Assembly: GCA_021774795.1 (NCBI GenBank)
Contig: JAJFIR010000053.1
Coordinates: forward strand, 402,526-466,525
DNA length: 64,000 nucleotides
Reading direction: 5' to 3'
Origin: Emcibacteraceae bacterium
Lineage (GTDB): Bacteria; Pseudomonadota; Alphaproteobacteria; Sphingomonadales; Emcibacteraceae
The notes under the pieces are model-generated. The model had not been told where the DNA came from, ran no database searches, and worked only from the letters and a program-made list of their open reading frames with translations. This document shows, in pieces, positions 25,299-34,716 of the stretch. Position 1 is the first letter of the stretch, and each line of letters begins with the position of its first letter. Position numbers and translations under genes: made by a program.

Positions 25299-26167
25299 CC
25301 GTTCCCTTTATCTGAATTGATCATTACCGTATAAAACACCCACGAAATTAATAATATAACCAGAAAATAAATTAATGAGAACGCGGCGGCCGGACCGAGG
25401 TCAAATTGACCAATGGCCATTTTGACTAAATCAATTGACAGAAGTGTAGTTGCATTTCCCGGTCCACCCCCCGTTACGACAAACGGTTCGGTATAAATCA
25501 TGAAACTATCCATAAAACGCAGCAGGATAGCAATTAATAAAACCCCTTTCATTTTTGGAAGTTCGATATAACGAAAAACGTTCCACCGACTTGCCTGATC
25601 AATCTTGGCTGCTTGATAATAATCATCGGGAATAGATTTTAAACCCGCGTAACTGAGCAAAACCACGAGCGATGTCCAATGCCAGACATCCATGATAATA
25701 ATAGTAAACCATGCAGCGGTAGCATCCTGCGTGTAATTATAATTTATGCCAATATAATCAAGGGTGTATCCCAGTAATCCGATATCAACGCGTCCGAAAA
25801 TTTGCCAGATTGTCCCGACGACATTCCATGGAATGAGTAACGGTAATGCGACAAGAACCAGGCAGAGCGAGGTCCAAAGTCCGCTTTTCTTTGGCATGTT
25901 CAGGGCTACGAAAATACCAAGCGGTATTTCAATTGTCATGATGATGAGGGTGAAGATGATCTGTCGGCGCAAAGCGTCGTGCATCCGCTCGGAATGTAAT
26001 ATTTCTTCAAACCATTCAAGCCCTACCCAGAAAAATTCGTTATTTCCAAATGTGTCCTGAACAGAATAGTTTACGACCGTCATTAGCGGGATTATTGCGG
26101 AAAAAGCCACCAATAATAAAACCGGCAACACCATGAACCACGCTTTTTGATTTTGTGTTTTTTTCAT
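25295..26167 (-). CDS. ABC transporter permease (GlpP-like, MalF type)
   Basis: The 290-residue permease has six predicted membrane helices and a coupling loop YYQAAKIDQASRWNVFRYI near residues 183-201. A periplasmic loop after the first helix is typical of MalF-type subunits. It overlaps genes on both sides by 4 bases (ATGA-type junctions), so the whole set is translationally coupled. Confidence 0.88.
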   Translation of the reverse strand: MKKTQNQKAWFMVLPVLLLVAFSAIIPLMTVVNYSVQDTFGNNEFFWVGLEWFEEILHSERMHDALRRQIIFTLIIMTIEIPLGIFVALNMPKKSGLWTSLCLVLVALPLLIPWNVVGTIWQIFGRVDIGLLGYTLDYIGINYNYTQDATAAWFTIIIMDVWHWTSLVVLLSYAGLKSIPDDYYQAAKIDQASRWNVFRYIELPKMKGVLLIAILLRFMDSFMIYTEPFVVTGGGPGNATTLLSIDLVKMAIGQFDLGPAAAFSLIYFLVILLISWVFYTVMINSDKGNG

Positions 26168-27234
26168 TGTTCTACCAACCAGTCATCAGCATAAATATTA
26201 AGACGAGTTTTATCAAAAGCCACATATCTCATATTCGCGGAAATTTCCGTATCTTCACTGGAAATTATATTGATGTCGTGGTCTTGGTGACTGGCTCGTA
26301 TAATCTTATGGTGGCCAACATCTTCTACGCGGTTGATCTTAATCGGAAGGTTTGTTGGATCACTGGAAAGTGAAATAAATTCCGGGCGGATCCCTAATTC
26401 AATTTTACCGTCGATTTTCGCATATTCAGTATTCAATTTTACGTCATGACCATTGATGTTGGCTCTATCACCTTGAACGCTTGCTGGCAAAATATTCATT
26501 CCCGGCGAGCCGATAAAATAGCCGACAAAAGTATGCGCAGGTTTTTCAAATAGTTCTGTAGGTGTTCCAATTTGAACAACCTCACCTTCCGACATGACAA
26601 CAACTTTATCTGCAAAGGTTAATGCTTCCGTTTGGTCATGTGTAACATATATCATTGTATGGCCCAGTTGACGGTGAAGACTTTTTAATTGTGTACGTAA
26701 TTTCCATTTCATGTGAGGATCAATTACGGTAAGCGGTTCATCAAATAAAACGGCATTAACGTCTTCGCGGACCAAACCACGGCCAAGGCTTATTTTCTGT
26801 TTGATATCAGCGGTTAAATTCATTGCTTTTTTATCCAAGATATCTTCAATTTCTATCATACGCGCAACATCACTGACGCGCTGGTCAATATAATCCGTTG
26901 TTAATTCTCTGTTTTTAAGTGGAAACGCTAAATTATCCCGAACTGTCATAGTATCGTATACAACGGGAAACTGAAAAATTTGCGCAATATTTCGCTCAGT
27001 CGTGCCTTTATTTGTTACATCTTTATCATCAAATAAAACTTGTCCTGACGAGGGTGTTAACAGGCCCGAAATTATATTGAGTAAAGTGGTTTTGCCGCAT
27101 CCAGAAGGTCCCAAAAGTGCATAAGCTGCGCCGTCATCCCAAACATGATTAAGGGTTTTTAATGCATAATCTGATTGTGATTTTGGATTTTTTGTGTAGC
27201 TGTGAGCCAGGTTTGAAAGAGTAATTTTTGCCAT
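26164..27234 (-). CDS. ABC transporter ATPase (GlpT-like) with degenerate signature
   Basis: The 356-residue ATPase has Walker A GPSGCGKTT (43-51), Walker B VLFDEPLTVIDPH, and a C-terminal TOBE/OB domain as in MalK. The usual LSGGQ signature is replaced by a KISLGRG-like sequence. This suggests that one of the two composite ATP sites is inactive, as in other asymmetric ABC pairs. Its partner at 27237-28325 keeps LSGGQ. Confidence 0.85.
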   Translation of the reverse strand: MAKITLSNLAHSYTKNPKSQSDYALKTLNHVWDDGAAYALLGPSGCGKTTLLNIISGLLTPSSGQVLFDDKDVTNKGTTERNIAQIFQFPVVYDTMTVRDNLAFPLKNRELTTDYIDQRVSDVARMIEIEDILDKKAMNLTADIKQKISLGRGLVREDVNAVLFDEPLTVIDPHMKWKLRTQLKSLHRQLGHTMIYVTHDQTEALTFADKVVVMSEGEVVQIGTPTELFEKPAHTFVGYFIGSPGMNILPASVQGDRANINGHDVKLNTEYAKIDGKIELGIRPEFISLSSDPTNLPIKINRVEDVGHHKIIRASHQDHDINIISSEDTEISANMRYVAFDKTRLNIYADDWLVEQ

Positions 27235-27236
27235 AC

Positions 27237-28325
27237 TTACGCCCTTTCACTATAAGGGGCTGTTAGAACCAGATCACCTTCGTGCCCGAATGTATATATA
27301 TGAGAAGGATCAAGAAAAACGGACACTTGCTCGCCAAGTTTCAAATCGTGTATTCCATGCATCAAACCTACCCAGGACTGTTCTTCATGTTGCATATGAA
27401 GGTAAGTTTCTGATCCGGTAATTTCAGTAATGTTTAATGTTGCTTTAAATTCTATGGCTTGTTCGCTGCTGCGTGTTAGTTCCAGATGATTTGGTCTAAA
27501 TCCCGCAATATAGTCGCCATTTGACAGATTCGACATTTCATTAGTTGGCAATAATTGCAAACCATTGCCAAGTGTTATTTTTCCATTTCTTTTTTGAAGT
27601 CTGGTGAAATTCATCGGAGGATCAGAAAAAATATTAGCAGTTGTTGCGTTTATGGGATGGCGGTACACCGAAGGTGTTTTACCGTATTGCGTTATTCTTC
27701 CTTTGGATAAGGTTGCTGTATTACCGCCAAGCAGTAACGCTTCTTCCGGTTCGGTCGTTGCATAAACAAAAATTGAGCCGGACCGGGCGAAAATCTTTGG
27801 TATTTCGGCCCGTAATTCTTCACGGAGTTTATAATCCAGATTAGCCAGTGGCTCATCGAGCAGCACTAATCCTGATCCTTTTACGAGCGCGCGGGCCAGA
27901 GCACATCTTTGTTGTTGACCGCCAGAAAGTTCAAGAGGCTTTCGGTTAAGAAAATTTGACAATTTCATAAGTTCAGCGGCGTTTTTAACTTCATTGTCGA
28001 TTTCTTTTTCGGCTATGTTTAAAAGACGCAGCGGGGACGCGATATTCTCATAAACGCTTAAAGATGGATAGTTGATGAACTGTTGATAAACCATAGCGAT
28101 ATCACGGTTTTGAACACGTCGGCCGGTGACATCTTCGCCGTTCCAGATAATCCGCCCGGAACTGGGCTTATCCAAACCAGCCATGAGACGCATAAATGTT
28201 GTTTTTCCGGAAAGAGTTGGGCCAAGCAGCACATTCATCGTTGCGTTTTCTAAAGTCAGACTTGTTTGATAAATATGTTGCTGTCCTTCGACTTTCAGCT
28301 CGATATTTGCAAGTTCTAACGACAC
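27237..28325 (-). CDS. ABC transporter ATPase (GlpS-like)
   Basis: The 362-residue ATPase has Walker A GPTLSGKTT, an intact LSGGQQQRCALARAL signature, Walker B VLLDEPLANLD and a C-terminal TOBE domain. It is two bases from the GlpT-like gene and pairs with it as a heterodimer. The H-loop residue appears to be Thr in YATTEPEEA, where most ATPases have His. Together with the partner's altered signature this is consistent with an asymmetric motor. Confidence 0.87.
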   Translation of the reverse strand: MSLELANIELKVEGQQHIYQTSLTLENATMNVLLGPTLSGKTTFMRLMAGLDKPSSGRIIWNGEDVTGRRVQNRDIAMVYQQFINYPSLSVYENIASPLRLLNIAEKEIDNEVKNAAELMKLSNFLNRKPLELSGGQQQRCALARALVKGSGLVLLDEPLANLDYKLREELRAEIPKIFARSGSIFVYATTEPEEALLLGGNTATLSKGRITQYGKTPSVYRHPINATTANIFSDPPMNFTRLQKRNGKITLGNGLQLLPTNEMSNLSNGDYIAGFRPNHLELTRSSEQAIEFKATLNITEITGSETYLHMQHEEQSWVGLMHGIHDLKLGEQVSVFLDPSHIYTFGHEGDLVLTAPYSERA

Positions 28326-28334
28326 CCGTTTCTC

Positions 28335-29531
28335 CTAAATCTTCGCCAGGGCTTGGCTAAAGTCGTCAATAATATCTTCAATATCTTCGATGCCGACCGA
28401 ACAGCGTACTAAACTTTCCGGAATGCCCAATTTTTGCCTCTGGTTTTCTGTAAGTTCCACATGGCTTGTCGTTCGTGGCGGCCCTACGATGGTTTCCACA
28501 CCACCAAGATGCGCTGCGCGGTGGGCAAAACGTAGGTTGGGTAAAATTTTACGAACATCATAGAATCCACCTTTCAAAGAAAAACTGAGCATGCCACTAA
28601 AGCCCTTCATTTGGCTTTTTGCCACTTCGTGGCCTGCGTCTCCTTCAAGGCCGGGATAAAAAACGTCTTCAACATTTTTATGATTTGATAAATACTCCGC
28701 CAATGCCATGGCGTTGTCATTTTGTTTTTCTATTCTTAGCTTGAGGGTTTTTAACCCCCTAAGAAGAAGATATGCAGAATTCGCATCCAACGTTGCGCCA
28801 TTGATCTCCCGGAAGGAATATACTTTCTTTACCAGATCAGAACGCCCACAAATAACACCGCCCATGGCATCGGAATGGCCGCCAATAAATTTGGTCGCAC
28901 TATGAACCACTAAGTCAGTGCCAAGTGCGATAGGGTTTTGATTAATAGGCGTTGCAAATGTGCTATCGACCATCACGACAGCATTCTGTTTTTTTCCTGC
29001 TTTAATTAGGCGTTTTAAATCCAGAACTTTCATCGTTGGGTTCGTGGGAGTTTCAAGATATAAAAGATCGCAGCCTTTATTGATTTCAGCTTCGATTTCA
29101 TCGGCATCATTTGTTTCGCACATTTTTACGTCGATGCCAAAACGTGGCAAATGTTCTAAGAAAACAATGCTAGTACCACCGTAAGTATCTTTAACCGTTA
29201 CAACACGTTCACCCGGTGAAAGCAGGGCAAATAGTGTGTTGCTAATTGCTGCCATCCCTGTTGAAAAACTGGTCGCGGCTTCAGCACTTTCCAATATGCG
29301 CATTTTTTCTTCAAATACTTGAACGGTAGGATTGGTATTACGGCTATAGATATGACCTTCACGTTTTCCCGTAGCTACTTCAAACCATTCGTCAAGGTCA
29401 TCGTGATTATAGGATACGCTGTTTACAATTGGGACCTGTGCGGCGCCTTCGAAATAAGTTTCTCCTTCACCAGCCCATACTGCTTTAGTTCCCTGTTTAA
29501 CTTTTCCCCAGTCCTTATTTGCCATATTCAT
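28335..29531 (-). CDS. Cys/Met metabolism PLP-dependent enzyme (cystathionine gamma-synthase family)
   Basis: A 398-residue fold-type I PLP enzyme with YSRNTNPT (62-69), SFSTGMAAI, YLETPTNPT and the Schiff-base Lys214 in HSATKFIGGHSD. Family reactions include gamma-synthase, gamma-lyase and sulfhydrylase chemistry on sulfur amino acids. The second ATG at 29525 has better ribosome-binding-site spacing and may be the true start. It is the first gene of the ABC transporter operon, 9 bases before the GlpS-like gene. The transported compound may therefore feed a PLP elimination reaction; this is inference. The exact reaction cannot be told. Confidence 0.83.
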   Translation of the reverse strand: MNMANKDWGKVKQGTKAVWAGEGETYFEGAAQVPIVNSVSYNHDDLDEWFEVATGKREGHIYSRNTNPTVQVFEEKMRILESAEAATSFSTGMAAISNTLFALLSPGERVVTVKDTYGGTSIVFLEHLPRFGIDVKMCETNDADEIEAEINKGCDLLYLETPTNPTMKVLDLKRLIKAGKKQNAVVMVDSTFATPINQNPIALGTDLVVHSATKFIGGHSDAMGGVICGRSDLVKKVYSFREINGATLDANSAYLLLRGLKTLKLRIEKQNDNAMALAEYLSNHKNVEDVFYPGLEGDAGHEVAKSQMKGFSGMLSFSLKGGFYDVRKILPNLRFAHRAAHLGGVETIVGPPRTTSHVELTENQRQKLGIPESLVRCSVGIEDIEDIIDDFSQALAKI

Positions 29532-29624
29532 GGTCCTTTATTAACTTTTGACATTTGTTTTTAATCCTTTTCACAATAACTTGAAAGATATATCGTTCAG
29601 GAGGGGCAAAATTGGACCGTAAAA

Positions 29625-30326
29625 ATGCATAAAGTTAAAATATTACCTCATACCAAAGAAGCCGCAACATATAGACGTGGTGGAAACAGATACGCATTCC
29701 CGAGCATCGATCCGTCGAGAACGGCGCTTCTGGTAATTGATATGCAGAATTATTTTATGGAACCGGGAATGCCAGCGGAAGTTCCTGTGGCGCGTGAAAT
29801 AGTTCCGAATATTAATAAAATAGCTGGCACGTTGAGAGCTATAGGCGGAACTGTAGTATGGGTCGTTACAACATTTGATGATCAAATTTTCGAAGATTGG
29901 TCGGTATTAAAAAATTTATTTTCGCCGCAAAAATGTCAAGCCATGATCGATAATCTTTGTGAAGGCGCAATAGGACATGACCTATGGCCAGATCTTATTG
30001 TTGAAGAAGATGATTGGGCAGTAGAAAAGAACCGATTTAGTGCTTTTATTCATGGCTCAAGTGATTTAGAAGAACGGCTTAAAGAAAATAATATCGATAC
30101 ACTAATAATTACAGGTACATTGACAGACGTATGCTGCGAAACCTCAGCACGTGACGCTATGATGCGCAATTTTAAAACCATCATGATTACAGACGCAAAC
30201 GCAGCAGCATGCGACGAAGATCATAATAATGCGCTTAATGCCGTGGCACGGTTATTCGTAGATGTTATGTCCACAGATGAAATGCATGACCGGCTTATAC
30301 ATCACGGGAATGAAATGAATGAGTGA
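29625..30326 (+). CDS. Isochorismatase-like cysteine hydrolase
   Basis: The 233-residue protein has the Asp-Lys-Cys triad of the isochorismatase superfamily: Asp39 in VIDMQNYF, Lys135 in EKNRFSAF and Cys170 in TDVCCETSARDA. Members with a visible cysteine usually hydrolyse amides (N-carbamoylsarcosine, nicotinamide, ureidoacrylate). It is divergent from the PLP enzyme and overlaps the next gene by 8 bases. It forms a three-gene operon with an SBP-fold protein and an aromatic amino acid permease. An amide hydrolase for an aromatic or indolic amide would fit but is not shown. Confidence 0.8.
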   Translation: MHKVKILPHTKEAATYRRGGNRYAFPSIDPSRTALLVIDMQNYFMEPGMPAEVPVAREIVPNINKIAGTLRAIGGTVVWVVTTFDDQIFEDWSVLKNLFSPQKCQAMIDNLCEGAIGHDLWPDLIVEEDDWAVEKNRFSAFIHGSSDLEERLKENNIDTLIITGTLTDVCCETSARDAMMRNFKTIMITDANAAACDEDHNNALNAVARLFVDVMSTDEMHDRLIHHGNEMNE

Positions 30327-30981
30327 TAAGAAGATCATTAAAATTGGTTTTAATCCCGACTTTGCCCCCTTCAGTTACGCAATTGATGGTAAGCCAAACG
30401 GTATTCTTGTTGACCGTGTAAGAAGTATATTCGAAAAACCTAATATACCATTTGAATTTATCCCTGTCGAGCTAACAAAACTAACAGAAAGCCTTTTAGC
30501 TGGTCACGTCGATATATTGCTGGCGATGGCAAAGACGGAGCAAAGAATGAAAGACTTTTCCTTTTCTAAACCGATTATTATTACTGGTGGTGGATGGTTT
30601 AGTTTAACAAAAACGCCTCCTTTATTGGATGGCGAGGTACCAAAATCAGTAGTTACTCCTTCCTTTGGACCGCTGGTTGCGCAAATTGAAGCATTGTTTC
30701 CGGACATTAATCTAAAAACGACGGAAAATTATGATACTGCGTTGAGGACAGTTTTAAACGGTGAGGCACATGCGGCGGCACTTAACTGGCATGTGGGAAG
30801 AATGATGTGCGATGAAAAATATCCCTCGCTTTTTCGTGATCCAAAAGCACCGTTCAATAATATTCCACTTTCTATGGTCACGAGCATTAAAGACCCATAT
30901 AGTATTATTGAAAGATTAATACCCTATATATCGGATGATTGGGCATTTGATCCACAACACTATAAAGAAAGAATTTTATGA
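30319..30981 (+). CDS. SBP_bac_3-fold protein without signal peptide
   Basis: The 220-residue protein has the fold of family 3 solute-binding proteins: IGFNPDFAPFSYAIDGKPNGILVDR at the start, then LLAGHVDILLAMAKTEQRMKDFSFSKP. It lacks a signal peptide and any lipobox. Its start overlaps the hydrolase and its end overlaps the permease by 4 bases, so the short N-terminus is fixed by the operon structure. It has no ABC partner. It could be a cytoplasmic ligand sensor or an enzyme that re-uses the fold, as in the cyclohexadienyl dehydratase and solute-binding relationship. No family function is known to me. Confidence 0.7.
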   Translation: MSDKKIIKIGFNPDFAPFSYAIDGKPNGILVDRVRSIFEKPNIPFEFIPVELTKLTESLLAGHVDILLAMAKTEQRMKDFSFSKPIIITGGGWFSLTKTPPLLDGEVPKSVVTPSFGPLVAQIEALFPDINLKTTENYDTALRTVLNGEAHAAALNWHVGRMMCDEKYPSLFRDPKAPFNNIPLSMVTSIKDPYSIIERLIPYISDDWAFDPQHYKERIL

Positions 30982-32210
30982 CCGATGAAGCAGTAGTAAA
31001 ACCACCATCTATATTTGCGGGAATTGCTATTATCGCTGGCACAGCCATTGGTGCCGGCATGTTTTCACTTCCCATTGCTTCATCAGGAATGTGGTTTAGC
31101 TGGTCTATGGTGGTGTTGATATTGAGCTGGTTTTGTTTGTTTAATTCAGGATTGATGGTTTTGGAAACCAATCTGAATTTTCCAAGAGGCTCAAGCTACG
31201 ATACATTTGTAAAAAACACGTTGGGTAACGGATGGAATCATTTTAGCGGCCTGACCATGTCATTTGCGCTTTATGTCCTCGCGTATGCGTATATCAGCGG
31301 CGGTGGATCCATCGTGCGCCATACTTTGGAAGTTTCTATCGGTGTTAGTTTACCTCAAACAGTATCGGGACTTCTTTTTGCGGTTGGGATCGCATTTGTT
31401 GTTTGGTGTAGCACCGCACTTGTTGGTCGGTTAAACGCTATTTTTGTCGGTGGTATGATCATCACTTTCGTAATGTCGGTTGGTGATCTGACGACAAGAA
31501 TACAGCTTCCCATTTTATTTGATAATGATGCAAGCTATATACCTTTTATATTGGCGGCAGTACCTTATTATCTCGCATCGTTTGGTTTTCACGCTACTGT
31601 TCCGAGCGTTATGAAATATTATGGCCCTGATCCGGTGCGAATTCGCCAATGCATACTTTATGGTTCACTTATTACGCTTGTGGTATATGGCCTTTTGCTA
31701 ATGGTCACCCAAGGTAATATTACCCGGGAAGATTTTAAGCCGATCATTGAAAGTGGTGGAAATATTGGTGATTTGGTAGCCGCCCTTAGTCTTGTTGCGG
31801 ATAGCAATACCCTGTCCACACTTCTGAATATATTTGCTAATTTGGCTGTGGTCTCTTCTTTCTTGGGGGCGGGCATCGGTCTATTTGATTTTATCGCTGA
31901 TAAATTTAAATTCGATGATACGGGCAGCGGGCGGTTTAAAACAGCACTTGTTACATTTGTGCCGCCAACAATTGGCGGGGTCTTTTTTCCAAACGGCTTT
32001 ATCTATGCTATCGGCCTTGTTGGTTTATGCGGCATTGTAATGACAAGCATTATTCCCGCACTTTGTGCGAAAGCAAGCCGGAAAAAATATGGAAACACAC
32101 AATACCGTGTTTGGGGTGGTGACGGTTTGATATACTTTACGTTATTTTATGCGGTTGTTCTTGTTTCCTGTTATTTTTTGGCGGCCGCTAAATTACTGCC
32201 GGTTTACTGA
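30978..32210 (+). CDS. Aromatic amino acid permease (HAAAP family, TnaB/TyrP-like)
   Basis: The 410-residue inner-membrane carrier has about 11 hydrophobic segments. It starts with AGIAIIAGTAIGAGMFSLPI, the hallmark of the hydroxy/aromatic amino acid permease family of Mtr, TnaB and TyrP, which import tryptophan or tyrosine with protons. It overlaps the SBP-fold gene by 4 bases. Tryptophan as substrate fits the tryptophan dioxygenase and 3-hydroxyanthranilate genes 11 kb upstream, but tyrosine is not excluded. Confidence 0.88.
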   Translation: MTDEAVVKPPSIFAGIAIIAGTAIGAGMFSLPIASSGMWFSWSMVVLILSWFCLFNSGLMVLETNLNFPRGSSYDTFVKNTLGNGWNHFSGLTMSFALYVLAYAYISGGGSIVRHTLEVSIGVSLPQTVSGLLFAVGIAFVVWCSTALVGRLNAIFVGGMIITFVMSVGDLTTRIQLPILFDNDASYIPFILAAVPYYLASFGFHATVPSVMKYYGPDPVRIRQCILYGSLITLVVYGLLLMVTQGNITREDFKPIIESGGNIGDLVAALSLVADSNTLSTLLNIFANLAVVSSFLGAGIGLFDFIADKFKFDDTGSGRFKTALVTFVPPTIGGVFFPNGFIYAIGLVGLCGIVMTSIIPALCAKASRKKYGNTQYRVWGGDGLIYFTLFYAVVLVSCYFLAAAKLLPVY

Positions 32211-32211
32211 C

Positions 32212-32544
32212 TTATTTCATATAAAACATTGGCTTCAGTGCCGTTGATAACGGTTCATTATCGGTGTTTGTCTCCATAATGTCGGCCATAAACTTCCACC
32301 ATTTTTGCATTAGGGGATTATGAGGTAATAATTTAATCTGGTTATTTTTAGACGCACGATAAGAGCCGAGCAGAATATTGGTTTCTTCATCCAGAAAAAT
32401 AGAATAATCAGAAATACCAGCTTCACTGAGTAATGTTTTTAATTCCGGCCAGATTTCATCGTGTCGGGTCTTATATTCATGCTTTTTTCCGGGCAATAAA
32501 TGCATTTTGAAAGCGATAATTTCTTTTTCTAATTCATTATCCAC
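32212..32544 (-). CDS. rhaM: L-rhamnose mutarotase
   Basis: The 110-residue protein matches the RhaM/RhaU family: IAFKMHLLPGKKHEY, RHDEIWPEL with the conserved His, YSIFLDEETNILLGSY and KWWKFMADIM. It interconverts alpha- and beta-L-rhamnose so that the isomerase receives its anomer. It is the last gene of the minus-strand rhamnose operon, 27 bases after the DeoR gene. Confidence 0.92.
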   Translation of the reverse strand: MDNELEKEIIAFKMHLLPGKKHEYKTRHDEIWPELKTLLSEAGISDYSIFLDEETNILLGSYRASKNNQIKLLPHNPLMQKWWKFMADIMETNTDNEPLSTALKPMFYMK

Positions 32545-32571
32545 TATATGCTCCTCATATAACTATTAAGT

Positions 32572-33399
32572 TTAAACAGTTATGACACCGATGGCGTTAT
32601 CGCTCAGCATATCATATGCGTGCTGCGATATTTTGTCGTCGGTCACAACCTTATCAATGCGGTCAAGTCCACATACGGATAAACTCCCTTTGGCTTCAAA
32701 TTTAGTGCTATCAGCAAGAACTATCACCTCCTCCGCCCGGTTGATTAAGTCTTGTTCGTAGTGGACAAGTAACGGGTCAGTTTGTAGTAACCCTTGGTGT
32801 GTAACCGCTTGTGCGCCAAGGAATATTTTGGTGGCGGAAAATTTGCTTATGATGCTGTCACCATAAGGATTTAATATGACTTTTTGTTCCTGGAAAACTT
32901 CACCACCTGTGATCATGATTCTGATATCCGGTGTGCCAAAAAGTGCATTCATTATCGAAACGGATGTGGTCAAGACGGTCAGTCTTCGTTCTTTTATCTC
33001 CAAAGCAAGTTGCAGGGTTGTCGTTCCGCCGTCTATTATTATGGCTTCATCATTATCCAGCAGCGTTGCCGCATAGGCACCAATAGCTCTTTTCGCATCA
33101 ACGTTGGTGACTGAGCTGTTAAGATGATCCGCTTGACCATGCAGGCTGTGGTAATGCGAATTACCGCTTTTTATTGATATTGCGCCGCCGCGTACTCTTT
33201 GAAGTTCACCTATATCGTTTAACTTGGTTAAATCACGGCGGATAGTTGCCTGTGATACATTTAACGAGCCTGAAAGACATTCAATCGACGTCACCGTATT
33301 TTTGTTTAGAAGCGATAAAATCCTGCTCCACCGATCATGGATAAATAATTTATCCTCTTCTTCACGGTTATCGGCAGTTTCGTTTGTCATATTAGACAA
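32572..33399 (-). CDS. DeoR family regulator of the rhamnose genes
   Basis: The 275-residue protein has the DeoR N-terminal helix-turn-helix (LSGSLNVSQATIRRDLTKLN, about residues 43-62). It is followed by the ribose-isomerase-like sensor domain with IIDGGTTTLQLA and VLADSTKFEAKGS. Such repressors respond to phosphosugars. It overlaps the isomerase gene by 8 bases within the rhamnose operon, so it very likely controls it, in contrast to the AraC-type regulators of enteric rhamnose systems. Confidence 0.9.
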   Translation of the reverse strand: MSNMTNETADNREEEDKLFIHDRWSRILSLLNKNTVTSIECLSGSLNVSQATIRRDLTKLNDIGELQRVRGGAISIKSGNSHYHSLHGQADHLNSSVTNVDAKRAIGAYAATLLDNDEAIIIDGGTTTLQLALEIKERRLTVLTTSVSIMNALFGTPDIRIMITGGEVFQEQKVILNPYGDSIISKFSATKIFLGAQAVTHQGLLQTDPLLVHYEQDLINRAEEVIVLADSTKFEAKGSLSVCGLDRIDKVVTDDKISQHAYDMLSDNAIGVITV

Positions 33400-34684
33400 T
33401 CCCGGAACCGGATGAGGTAATAGCAGGTCTGTTCGTGGCTAAACCATTTCTATAATCAAACGCCCTGTAACAACCAAGCGGGTCAATTGCACCGCCTGCG
33501 TTAAGTCGTGCCATTTGTAATATTGGCGTGACATCCGTTTCAAAGGCGTCCTTTAAAGTCTGGCTTGCCATAATCGCATCATTAGATTGTTGGTGTATAG
33601 AAAGCGACGGTCGGTCAACGAGTAAAGCTTGTATATAGGAACGCTGGACCGAAACAGCAGACGTCATTAAGCTTTCGATAGGGTCGGTCACATTGTGTGA
33701 TTGGTCTAATAAGTAATCAGGACTGAACGCTTCAGCACCTCTAATTTCAGCGTCAACCAGTTCATTGAAAATTAGAAATTGTTGATAAGGATGAATGGAT
33801 CCGGCATCAAGATCATCATCGCCATATTTTGAATCGTTAAAATGGAAGCCTGCTAATTTTTTGAACTGTATAAGCCGGGCAACGATCATTTCGATATTTA
33901 CATTCGGCGCGTGATGACCAAGATCAACCAATGAATATGCCTTATCACCAAGTTCCATAGCACATAATATATTTGTGCCCCAATCCTGTATAACGGTTGA
34001 ATAAAAGGCCGGTTCAAACATTTTATGTTCAATAAAAATTTTCCAATCACCGGGGAGCTGTGCATAAATTTCCTTCATAGAACTTAAATAGCGTTGAAGA
34101 GCTTCTGTGAGATTTTGTTGACCGGGAAAATTGCTACCATCGCCTATCCAAACGGTTAACACTTTTGAACCAAGTGTTTTCCCCCAATCAATGCAGTTAA
34201 TATTATGTTGAATGGCCAGATCGCGGGTTTTTGCGTCGGTGTGTGTTAAACTGCCAAATTTGAATGACCGGGTTTGATCTTTCTGATCCTGAAATGTATT
34301 TGAATTTACCGAAGCGAACTTTAACCCTAATTCGTTTGCGTGTTCCTTTACTTCGATCATGTCATCAACCACGTCCCACGGGAAATGCGGTGAAACCTCC
34401 GGTGTAATGGCAACAAGCGAATGAATAACGGAGCAGTCATCAAGTTTTTCGATTATGTTTCGTGGTTCTGCAAGCCCCGGAAAACGAGCAAAACGAGTAC
34501 CGCCCGTACCCACCCCCCAGCTGGGCACGGCTACTGAGAATTTTTGTGCTTTCTCCGTGATGTCATCGATGATTATTCCGCGGCGATAAAGTTTTTCACC
34601 CAAATTTTCATAATCTCTTTTCAAGTTGTCCAGGTGCATAATATTTGCGTCATTTATAAGTTCACTTTTTATGGGTCGGGACAT
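33392..34684 (-). CDS. rhaI: L-rhamnose isomerase (RhaI type)
   Basis: This 430-residue TIM-barrel isomerase has the length and motifs of the Pseudomonas stutzeri-type rhamnose isomerase. The metal-site blocks are FIEHKMFEPAFYS, LVDLGHHAPNVNIE and GFHFNDSKYGDDDLD. It converts L-rhamnose to L-rhamnulose, the substrate of the kinase encoded at 38610. ATG 34684 follows GGAGATTAATC. Confidence 0.93.
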   Translation of the reverse strand: MSRPIKSELINDANIMHLDNLKRDYENLGEKLYRRGIIIDDITEKAQKFSVAVPSWGVGTGGTRFARFPGLAEPRNIIEKLDDCSVIHSLVAITPEVSPHFPWDVVDDMIEVKEHANELGLKFASVNSNTFQDQKDQTRSFKFGSLTHTDAKTRDLAIQHNINCIDWGKTLGSKVLTVWIGDGSNFPGQQNLTEALQRYLSSMKEIYAQLPGDWKIFIEHKMFEPAFYSTVIQDWGTNILCAMELGDKAYSLVDLGHHAPNVNIEMIVARLIQFKKLAGFHFNDSKYGDDDLDAGSIHPYQQFLIFNELVDAEIRGAEAFSPDYLLDQSHNVTDPIESLMTSAVSVQRSYIQALLVDRPSLSIHQQSNDAIMASQTLKDAFETDVTPILQMARLNAGGAIDPLGCYRAFDYRNGLATNRPAITSSGSGIV

Positions 34685-34716
34685 GATTAATCTCCAAAAA
34701 GGCAGTAATTATTATA

